Source: Sipunculus nudus
Lineage: Eukaryota > Annelida > Sipuncula > Golfingiida > Sipunculidae
Reading direction: 5' to 3'
Assembly: GCA_026874595.1 (NCBI GenBank)
Contig: CM049322.1
Span: 29,017,340 to 29,081,339, forward strand
Length of the DNA stretch: 64,000 nucleotides
How positions within the stretch are numbered: position 1 is the first letter of the stretch; each line of letters opens with the position of its first letter. The notes under the pieces are model-generated. The model searched no databases and was not told the origin of the DNA. It was given only the letters and a program-made list of their open reading frames with translations. Shown here one piece after another: positions 24,601-36,600 of the stretch. Made by a program: the position numbers and the translations under genes.

Positions 24601-27600
24601 CTGCTTTCATGTAAAAGCACATTCTTATTTGATTAATCTGAGATTATATTTTAGTTGTAAGTTACTCCTTATTTTGTCTACAATGTAGCCTGATTGTTAC
24701 AGTTATGTGCTTAGAAGTTGAGGTTCTGATTTTAAAAAAATAAACAATAATAAGATGAAGTGTCCTCCATGACCTTGCTCGTTTGAATACATCTTCTCTA
24801 ACTCAAATCAATATATTTCATGATTAACTGTGACTTCAGAGTTTAAAGGTGTTGGCAACAAAAAAAAATTATCAACCAAGTTGCTTTTATACCAGAATTG
24901 TTGCATGAAGTGAAATGTGTATCATATTTTATGAAAACAATAGTTACATTGCAAAAAAATATGGTTCATACAGCTTCGACCTTTTTTTCAGATGAGATTG
25001 CCTTCTTTGTAAGAGTATATTTCAATGAAGTTGAGCAAGTCTGTACAATCTGACATATTTGGGTGATGATCTCAGGTTTTCCTCTGTACAAATTGTACTT
25101 AACAAGATATACACAGAAAAACATGATCTACTAGTCTTCTGGTCTCTATCCCTTAAATCTCCTAGTTTTACTGAGTGATAATTATTGAATGATGATTTTT
25201 TGAGTGATAATTATTGAGTGATAATTATTGAGTGATAATTATTGAGTGATAAATATTGAATGATAATTATTGAGTGATAAATTATTGAGTGATAATTATT
25301 GAGTGATAATTACTGAGTGATAATACAATAATTTCAGTTCCCAGTTTTTGGTGTGTCCGCTGAAGCACGCTGCTGTCCTGATCGACATCAACAACACTCA
25401 CAAGGTCATTCCACTTGATGACGATGTAAGGTTTACTTCTTTTGTACCAGTAACATTGCCAAAGCAACATGGTTTCAATGTTGACCTACATATTTGGAAG
25501 GGGTTACAAGTAGAGCTGGTGTAATTCTTTACACACTGACAATGTATATTTTGTTATAAGGCCAAGTAGAAAATGTTACATTTTTGTGCATGAAAATATC
25601 AATAAAATTAATAACAGACTGATGAATGCAACAAGATACAGCCTAAAGCTCCTAATTACAGTCATTGTAACTTATGCAAGGCTCTAATGTGATAATGTTT
25701 TGTCATTCATGTTATTATTACAGAGTCAGGAAACAACTTCCATTCCATAAATTAAGAAAACAAGTTTTGTTCCCCCCCCCCATGGTTTCATGAACAGATA
25801 GCATTAGTTATATGTGAATGTGAAGTAACAGTGATTTAGACTTTTATTTTGCATTATTTATATAATAGCTGTTGTCATTTCCAGTTGTATTAAAGATTAT
25901 AAAAAGATTGAACATCCAGGGTATCTTATCTCTTATCAATTAATCATCCAAGCTCTAATTTCAAAATTTGATCAAGATGGATGGCCTGTACACTACAAAA
26001 CCAGGGAAAAGGATTTCATGAGGACTTTATGTTTTGAAATTAATGTTTGCAGCAGCATTTTTGTTAGGTTTTCCATCAATTCAATCAATGTATCATGTAA
26101 AACACTTTTAAAATATTGTTAATTGGCACTGGAAATCATAAATCAGTTCATTGCTGAATATTTTTGCGTTGTTTGGATTTTAGATGAACAGTCAATGTTT
26201 TGGTGCTCAGTTTTCAATTTCAGATAAACGATTTTTCAGATAAATGGTATTCAGATAAACAATGCTCTGCTGTAAATGTAATGTTCCATTTTGTCAGATT
26301 TTAACTTTCTTTTTAACTTTACTCTTTCAGTCAGATTTAAACATAGTGGCAACATTTGACAGGAGAGGTGAATATGTATACACCGGCAATGCCAAGGGAA
26401 GGGTAAGTATCCATAACAACACAGGTTAAGTTCTCATTAGATTCATTTTATCAGGCATGTTTATCAAACTAAAATTATTCATTGTGATGGGAATCAATCT
26501 CCATTCGAAAAATGCACAATCTGCATTTTTGTGTATAAATTTAATTATTGTTATTTGTCTTGCCACTGATTGTCAGGTTGTCTATGCATGCCATCTTTGT
26601 TTTTCCTGTTCATCTTTTCCTGTTCATCTGGCATTCCTTTCAGAGATTTTGGCTCTCTATTTAAAATTTTCAGTGATTTTTCAGTGATATGAACACTTAC
26701 AAAATGAAGATTACTTTGAATAAGCTCTTAACTTGATAAGTTGAAGGCTAACTCTATAATAAAGGGAACATTTTTTTTTTCATAATTGGATAAAAAAATA
26801 GCTTGTAGCACTCTTATTAGCTCAGCTGACTGTAAGTCATCTGAGCTAAAGCGATCACTCTTTGACCATCGACCGTCCGGCCATCCGGCCATCTGTCTGT
26901 TAACAAGGCACCAGTCATAACCACTGGACATGGAATCTTCTAACTTTACATCCAGAGAGGTCCATGAAGGAATTAAGTCTCTGTTACCCATATTCTTCAA
27001 GCTATATGGGGCTCCGAAGTACCCCCCCCCCCCCCCCCCAGAATAATGAAAAACTTGATACAAAAGCTCAAATATCTGAACAACTAATGCATTGATCACC
27101 ATGATTCTTTGCATAGATATTGATTATGGAGTGTGTCATCAGTTTCTGCAGACTGGTGGAGCCACTTGTATTTTTTTGATTTTTTACAATTTTTTACTCT
27201 ATTTTTGAGACCTCAAAAGATGCCGTCATTTGTTAACAGGGCACAAATTGTAACCGCTGGACCTGGAATCTTCTCACTTTACATCCAGAGAGGTCCATGA
27301 AAAGTCTTCTTGGAAACCTGGAATTAAGTCTCTGTTACCCATATTCTTCAAGCTATGGGGCTCCGAAGTACCCCCCAGAATGATGAAAAATTTGATACAA
27401 AAGCTCAACTATCTGAACAACTAATGCATTGATCACCATGATTCTTTGCATGGATATTGATCATGGAGTGTGTCATCAGTTTCTGCAGACTGGTGGAGCC
27501 ACCTGTATTTTTTCGATTTTTTACCATTTTTTAGCTCAGCTGACTATAAGTCATCTGAGCTATAGTCGTGGTCCATTGTCCGTCGTCCGTCTGTCTGTCT

Positions 27601-30600
27601 GTCCGTCCGTCCGTCCGTCCGTCCGTCCATCCGTAGATGTGGCACGTTTTTAAACCGTAAGACCTAGGAATCCAAAATTCAGCATAATGTTAGATGTCCC
27701 CAAGATCTCCTACCAAGCCGAAAACTGGGTCTTTGCGACTTCATTCCTTTGAGAAATTAAGGAAACACCTCAATTTTTTATTAAAAACCTATTTTCACAC
27801 TTCAGGACTGCCTAATATCAAAACCACTCATCTGTTTTTCCTCATATTTCCTATAAATATTCCTCTATATAATTCCTATGTACATGCCAGAAATTAGGTC
27901 TGTATTATATAATTTAAAAAAGTTATGGGCCCAAACATATTGCATTTTGTAAATAATCAGGAAAAAAATTTTATCACTTAACACAAAACTTGTTAAAGCT
28001 AAGCACTTTTTTTCCAGTAATATTACTTTTATTAAACAAAATTAAATTGTATACCCAAAATTAGATCAAAATCTTTTAAATTTTTTAAAATATTAGCAAA
28101 AATAAAAAATTGGTACCTTAAATTTTGCCCAACTTTGACCATGGCACGTTTTTTTGCTGTAACTGCTGTGGATTTAATTTTCACAGCATGTTTTTGTTAG
28201 CATTCCAACTGTTAACACCAAAAATTTGAAACCAGTTGATCAAAAACTGTAGATTTTAATCAAGTTTTCAAGCACCATGTCACATATTGCTAGTGTTATG
28301 CAGTTTGCTAGAGCTCAGCTCCCGAACTTCAGCTCTAAGTTCCTTAAATTTGGCATACAGTTAGATTTCTCCAAAATCCCCTACCATGCCAAGAATTTGG
28401 TCACTAGGACTTAATTCCTTCGAGATATCAATGAAAAACTTCATTTTTCCATTAAAAACCCATTCTTACACTTTAAGACTGCCTAATATCAAAACCACTG
28501 ATCTGACTTTGATCATATATAATATACATATTTTTCTATACATTCGCTATGCACATGCCAGAAATGATGTCAGTATTGTGTATTTTTTTTTTAAGTTATG
28601 GGTCCAAACATAATGCACTTTTTTAAAAATCAAGAAATATTTTTACTCACCTAAGATGAGAATTGCTGAAGCTGGAGACTTTTTGTCAGGAATATAACTT
28701 TATTTAATCAAGATTCGATTGTTTACCCAAAATTAGATCTGAATTTTGCAAATTTTTCAAGTTATTAGCTTAAATAAAAAATCAATACCCTAAATTTTGT
28801 CCAATTTTGGCAATTGCATTTTTTTTCCTGTAAGCACTGTTGATTTAATTTTCACAGCATATATACATAAGGATTTAATCTTTTAAAATCTGAAATTTCA
28901 AAGGAATTGATTAAAAAGAGTAGCTTTTATTCAAGTTTTCATACACCATGTCAAGTGTTGTTTACATCTAGCCCACCTAGTAGTAAAGCCTTCACTTGCA
29001 TTATGTAACCCACCCCAGGCAGCTTGTCTTGGCTCAGCTGGGCTACTACTAGCAGGCTTCCCCTCTGCCCTGCACACACCCCCCCTAGATGATGCATTAA
29101 CTAGATGAATGTTATAATTTTCTGTATTTCATTTTATTCTTGGCTATGCTACATTTTAGATTTTGTATTTACCACCAGGGTTACAATGATTAAAGTGCAC
29201 ATTTAATTGTGTCCACAAAGTGGTGTATTGCTATGAAAGTGTGGATGTTCATCAGATAAGTAATTCCTTCCTTGAGAAGAGTAAAAACTTCACCAGGTGT
29301 GAAATTGACTATTAATTCCAGGAATAAATTAAAGCTTAGATTGTAATTAGCATGATGATATTGTTTGTCCCTCATTCAACCAACAGTGTGTATACTTTAT
29401 TTGAAAAGATGTTTTTATTTTACCAAATTTACAGAAGCTTATTTTATTTTGGTGAATAAGATTAAGCATGTACTGAAAACTCCAATGTGCAAAACTTTTT
29501 AATAGTGATTCAAGGAATAATCTTGCAGATGCCATGTTGTGGCATTATTTTCTTTTAAATTCAGTTTAAAAATTTGTGATTTAAAAATAATAAAAATATA
29601 TGTGTATGCATAATATGACCCAATACGAGCTACACTCTGGATGTATAATGATTGCAACTAAGAATTCTAATATTTTAACTTATATTTTCAGTGTTTTTTT
29701 AAAACAAATTTATAAAACTTGTAAATAAAAAAAATTAACCTGATAAAAACTATTTTAATGGAAAAAGTGGATATGCTTAAATAATATATAAACTTAAATG
29801 TATTATTCCCTTGAATGTGAAATAAAGGTATCAGTCCAGACCTAGAAATCCAAAATTCAGCATAATGTTAGATGTCCCCAAGATCTCCTACCAAACCGAA
29901 AACTGAGTCTTTGCAACTTCGTTTCTTTGAGAAATTAAGGAAAAACCTCAATTTTTTATTTAAAACCTATTTTCACACTTCAGGACTGCCTAATATCAAA
30001 ACCACTGATCTGTTTTTCCTCATATTTACCATAAATATTCCTCTATATAGTTCCTATGTACATGCCAGAAATTATGTCTGTATTATTTAATTTAAAAAAG
30101 TTATGGGCCCAAACATGATGCATTTTGTAAAAAATCAGGAAAGATATTTGATCACTTAACACAAAAAACGTTAAAGCTATGGACCTTTTTTCCAGAAATA
30201 TAACTTTTATTAATCAAAATTAAATTGTATACCCAAAATTAGATGAAAATCTTTTAAATTTTTTAAATGTTAATAAAAATAATAAATTGGTACCTTAAAT
30301 TTTGCCCAACTTCGACCATGGCACGTTTTTTTCCTGTAAGTACTGTGGATTTAATTTTCACAGCATGTTTTTGTTAGCATTTCAACTGTTAACACCAAAA
30401 ATTTGAAACCAGTTGATCAAAAACTGTAGATTTTAATCAAGTTTTCAAGCACCATGTAACATATTGTTTACATCAAGCTAGTGTTATGCAGTTTGCAAGA
30501 GCTCAGCTCCCCAGCTTCAGCTTTAAGTTCCTTAAATTTGGCATACAGTTAGATGTCTCCAAAATCCCCTACCATGCCAAGAATTTGGTCACTAGGACTT

Positions 30601-33600
30601 AATACCTTCGAGATATTAATGAAAATCTTCATTTTTCCATTAAAAACCCATTGTTACACTTCAAGACTGCCTAATATCAAAACAACTGATCTGACTTTAA
30701 TCATAAATAATATACATATTTTTCATTCTCTATGCACATGCCAGAATGATGTCAATATTGCGTAATTGTTTTAAGTTATGGGCCCAAACATAATGCACTT
30801 TGTAAAAAATCAAGAAATATATTTACTCCCTTAACAAGGGCATTGCTGAAGCTAGAGATTTTTTTGTCAGGGATGTAACATTATAATTAATCAAGATTCA
30901 ATTGAATACCCAAAATTAGTTCTGAATTTTTCAAATTTTGTAGGTTATTAGTATTAATATTAAATTAGTACCTTAAATTTTGCCCAACTGTGACCATGGC
31001 ACGTTTGTTTCCCATGAGCACTGTTGATCTAATTTTCATATCATGTACGCATAAGGATTTCAGCTTTTTAGTTTAGAAAGCTTAAAGAAATTGGCCAGAT
31101 ATTGTAGCTTTTATTAATGTTTTTTATGAGACCCTGTCAGACTTTGGCTCTCTCCAGCCCCTCTTGAGTCACCTGTATGTTGACCTTGTTGACCTTTCAT
31201 CAAATTATGCACGCTTGAGGCAAGAATCCAGGCAGCTTATGGCCAGCCACAGTTGATCCAGGTGTCCAACCCAACTCATCTAGTAGTTTTAACCAACAAT
31301 ATAACAATAAATTAATAAATTTTGATTGTTTTTTAATAACAAATTAAAGAAAAATAGAAAAGGAATTTGTTAGTTTATAATAACAGGAAATTAACTTGCA
31401 GTTACTGATGATATAAGAATCTTGTATCGATGGGTAGAATGTCACATATTCCAAATTACACCATGCAGTCACCTATGGCATTTGTCAGTTCAATTTTAAT
31501 GATAAAGAAGTAAATCATATTATTCATTACTAATCATTAGGGATTATATGAAGGAAATTAATGATAGACAAAGATGCAGTTGATAATATTAATCTAGATT
31601 CCTACTGTGTCTAGTATGTACATTGATGTGAAATTAGTCCAAAATGAATTTTTTACAGTTATTTTTGAATATAAATAAAAGCCATAAAACCAGGTACTTA
31701 TGATCATTATTTAAATGTGTGAATTTTGTATATTCTGGATTCTCAACATCATTGTTTGGTGAAAACTGAATAAATACCAGACATGGTGTGAATACTTTGT
31801 AATTGTATTTAAATACAAATATGATTATGTACTCCATTATAAAATTTCTTGCATAAAGAATGGGAATTCAGGTAAAAATGAAAGTGTTTGAATACTCGTG
31901 CAAATACTTTCAAAATGTATTCATGAATGCATTCATGAATATATTCTTTAATATTATTTTAATAATCATATCAGTTATATTTCATTTTAAAAAATCATAT
32001 GATTCTCTTATTATTTTTAATAAAAATTATATTTGGGACAATATTTGTAATTTTTTTAATAAATAGTTAAACTCTGATATTATATGTTCTGCTTATAAGT
32101 TATATGGCCAAGTCAAAATCTGTGTGACAGTAGTACTCCATTTGTTAATAAAATAAATGAAATCAATCCTCTTCCCTGTCTCCAAAGGTACTATCAAAAT
32201 CATACATAAGCTAAACAACAACTCATAATACAGCTTATATTTATTACCACACAAAACCAGCATGTGCCTCATTTCTAAATAATATTTTTTTATCATATAT
32301 AACAGCTGAGCGTCGTGACCCATAGGTCCCTTGTTTTTTCTCTATTTTTGAGACCTCAAAAGATGTGATCATCTGTAAAGAGGGCACAAATCTTAACGAC
32401 TGGACCTAGAATCTTCTCTCTTAAAATGCAGGGAGGTCCATGAAAAGTCTCCTTGGAAACCTAAAATTCGGTCTCTGTTACCCATATTCTTCGAGCTATT
32501 AGTCTCTGAAGTACCCCCCAGAATAATAGATAATTTGATACAAAAGCTGAAGTATCTGAACAACTTATGCATTGATCACGATGATTCTTTGCAATAATTG
32601 ATCATGGAGTGTTTCATCAGTTTCTGCAGACTGGCGGGGCTACCTACATTTTTTCGATTTTTTTTCTCTATTTTTTAAACCTAAAAAGATGAGGTAATCA
32701 GTTAACAGGGCACAAATAGTAACGAATGGACCTAGAATCTTCTCTCTTGACATGCAGAGAGGCCTAAGAAAAGTCTCCTTGGAAACCTGAAGTGAGGTCT
32801 CAGTTACCCATAAACTATTGAGCTTTGGGGCTCTGAAGTACTCCCCAGAACAATGGAAAATTTTATACAAAACTCAAGTATATGAAAAACTAATGCATTG
32901 ATCACCATGATTCTTTGCATGGATATTGATCATGGAATGTTTCATCAGTTTCTATCAGGGTTCGCACAGACCCTCGAAAACCCTCTAAAACCCTCGAATA
33001 TATTATTTTGTTTTCGATACCCTCGAAAACCCTCCAAAAACATCGTTTTTGTGCATGTACCCTCGAAAACCCTCGAATATCGGTACTTTTTTGACAGTTG
33101 ATATTCATCTTCTACTGTTGCGTGTGCTAAAACTACCAGTCGCACTTCGGGTTACCTCGTGTTTTCCGTATAACAGCTCAAGAGACCTGAAAATTACCGG
33201 TTCCTTTTCTCGACTCGCACAGCAAAACCGCGGTCGGTCTTTGCCGAGCGTTACAAGGCGCCGCCTAGCGTTACCGCGCGGTTCTCGCGTGCGCCACGCG
33301 GCCATGACGCTGATTTCCGATTTGCTCCAGCTTCTCAGCATGAGTGAAGCTTCACGCCTCCCATTTGTGTTTTCCGCATCAAATCGCTTACGAACTGTGA
33401 CAGATCAATGAGAACTTGTTTTTATACCTGGAGTATTTTAATTCATAATGATAAGATCATCCTGTGAAAATATTGAAACTGATAGGCCTATATACGGCTA
33501 TAGCTATATAGGACCCGGCATGTAATATATAGGCCTATATACCCGGTACAAATAAAAAACTATGTGATACTTATGGTCGTTAAATGCCTCTATGTTCAAT

Positions 33601-36600
33601 TCATATTTTGAAGAAAATATATGTGCAGTTAATTTTATTTCAATATCTGATATAGCCTACGTCACTAGGCCGAGCTAGGGTTTACCAACGGCGTGAACAG
33701 TTGGGATCTTGTGCATTATGTTGTGTGTATATTAAATTATTTTATGTTTTTCGCACACAAAAAATATCTAAACATTACGATTTGTCGAATTTTGGGGGCA
33801 TAGTTTGCATGGTAATTCGATGTTGTGGGTTCTTAACGGAAATGAAGTCCATATAACCCAGTAAGGAAATCAGATTTTTGTATTAGGACAAGGTAATAAC
33901 TTTGAATATCTGTTCAGGTCAGAGTAAGAAGAAATCAGTTCCATATAGGATATATTTTAAAATTTACAGACATGGTTAACTGGTTAAATGGGTTCAATTT
34001 GATTTATATTGGTGTGGCGTCATAATATGGGGAACACCATGAAGCGGGAAATTTTGACATGTGACGCGCAGTCCTAACACTCGGTAGCGTTCTGTGCCGC
34101 TCGGCAATTGACCGAACCCAAAACTGAGCAGCAAAGGGGCACTATCAGAAAGCCGGAGAGGTGGAAAATTCCCGGAGAATTACCGCAAAGAATTGGGGGA
34201 TGTGATTTGATCAGCTTGTTGAACACTATCATTTTAAAATCCCGTACATTTTCGATCTTATAATATTATTACTTTATTGTAAATGTTTTATTATAAGTAA
34301 GTTTGATACGATGATCTTGGATTATTTTATCGAATACAAAAACTTTCTCCGGGTTTCCGGAAATCCTCCAACTATGCGTGGATTCTTTAGTTCCTGTGGC
34401 AGCGGAGCGGGCAAACTTTTGCATTGATGGCGGGTAGTATTTGTAATTAAAATGTCCAAGTCTTGCAAGGTCAAGCACACGAAAGGACTGTGCAAGTTCA
34501 AAAGCGAATGGCTCGAGCTTGAACAATACAAAGACTGGATTGCGCCGGACCCCGAAGATCAACATATAGCTAGGTGCCAACCATGCGGCAACAAAGTAAT
34601 TCGTATAGGAACGGCTGGGAAGTACAATCTTGACAGTCACAGGTCTTCAGAGACGCACAAGAAGAGAATGGACTATCGAAATAAACACACTTTATTTAGA
34701 ATGTTGAAACCTCTTGAAACCTCGGGATCTAAACCAACTATTGACAGTAAACCCACTGGATCTACTGGTAAGCTATGTAAATGCTGTTTGATTTATTACA
34801 ATTATGGATATTACTTAATTGGGTATACTGGAAATTTTCATTAAAATTAATAGGTGTTACCCGTCGATGTAATGAAAATAAAGCTGACAACTTTATTTAA
34901 AGTTGATTTTTACCTGGTTTTCTCTAGGCAAGACCAGCAGTCTAAATTAGTAAATAATTATAGAATTAAAAAGTTGAATTATATATATTTATTATATTAA
35001 AGTTGTGAACAAAATTGATCAAGCTACATTTCATCTAAGCATTGAATTGCATCCCTGTTGGTAAAGAATGTGAATATGTTTTGGAAGTAATTCTGGAATA
35101 AATCACATTGTTCATGGTTACAAACTAAATGTATCAATCACAAAAAAGGGCAGTTCATTTGACCACTAAAAATCATGTGTTTTATTTAATCCAGATGCAA
35201 AAAAAATTATAAAACAAGATAATATTAACGATTACAAAAGAGTGAAAGAGTACTGCTGCCATAAATATACATATAAATATTTTGTAGATCTGATGGATAT
35301 ATAAAAATATTACATATATATCTTTTTATTGCTAAAAGTTTAAAAAAGAAATGTTATATTATTATATATTCATCAGATCTAAATATTTCACTGATTTATA
35401 TTAGTATTAAAGAGAAATATATGTATTTTTATTATATAAATATCAGATCTTCAAAATATGTCAGATCTTTAAGTATATTTATGGCAGCAGGACTCTTTTT
35501 AGTAGTTTTTACTTTATTGTTTTGCAGTTTATTTTTTGTTTTGTTTTATCAAAGTTTAACATTTTTCAGGTTTAACATCAGAAACTTCAACCATCTCACG
35601 ATTTGTGAGCAAAGATGATGTTTTGAAGGCAGAAATCCTGTGGTGTCTCAAGATTATATCTGCACATTACAGCTACAAGTCATGCGAGGGTGTGAGTGAT
35701 CTCTTCAGGTCCATGTTTCCTGACAGCAACATAGCTAAAAAGTTTAGCTGCGGGGAACGCAAAGCTAATTATATTGTAACACATGGGCTAGCAATTCACT
35801 TCAGGGAACTCCTCCTTACCAAGTGCAAGGAACACAAGTCTGTGGTTCTTTTGTTTGATGAGTCATACAACAGTGTTACTAGAAATAAACAACTTGATGT
35901 CCATGTCAGATTGTGGGATGACAATAGGGTTTGCAGCCGTTATCTGGCTTCTGTCTTCATGGGACATGGTCGTGCCACAGATTTATTGGAGGCATTTCAA
36001 AGCTGCATTTCAAAGCTGAATTTGAGAACAGTACTTCAAGTGTCTATGGATGGGCCAAATGTAAATCTATCATTTTATGAACAGTTGCAAAGAAAGGTTG
36101 ATGAGGAATATGGCTCAACTATGCTAAACTTGGGAACATGTGGACTTCACATCATCCATGGTGCTTTCAAGCATGGATGTGTAGCCAGTACCTGGGATAT
36201 TGGATCCCTGCTCAGAGCCATACACACTATCTTCCATGAGACACCTGCGCGAAGGGAAGATTTTACCAAACTTACAGGAAGTAGCACTTTTGGAAAAGAA
36301 TTTTGCCAACACAGATGGCTGGAAAATGTTCCGGTAGCTCAACGTGCCCTTGAAATGTGGGCAAATCTGCGTGTGTATGTTAAAACTGTGGAGAGTGGAA
36401 AAGGTGGTTATGCAAAGCCAGACACAAAATCCTTCGCAGTGGTCACCAAGGCCGTGAAAGACAACCTGACTAAACCTCGTTTGCAAGCTTTTATATCAGT
36501 TGCTCAGCTGCTGGTACCCTTTCTCACACTCTACCAGACAGACAGACCGATGGTTCCCTTTCTGGCTAGTGATATGGAGAAATTGATCAGGTCATTAATG

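Larger units (their letters stand above)
26819..32955 (+). mobile_element. Nested hairpin-headed repeats, left of the hAT insertion
   Basis: Heads of the form AGCTCAGCTGACT..AGTCATCTGAGCT (near-perfect 13-bp arms) occur at 26819 and 27533. The second is followed by (GTCC)n at about 27580-27630. A matching tail, GCTGAGCGTCGTGACCCATA with hairpin GACC-CATA-GGTC and then CTTGT, ends at about 32334. The 27533-32334 copy sits in a T run inside the ~300-bp units of an outer copy (26870-27530, resuming at 32340). No transposase was found. The class is unassigned; head hairpin, tail hairpin and T-rich target suggest a non-autonomous, possibly Helitron-like family. Confidence 0.55.

Noticed and set aside
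33105-33411. CpG-rich frames on both strands of the hAT-like element as genes
   Set aside because: They overlap each other in a GC-rich patch, lack homology, and fit better as a promoter region.
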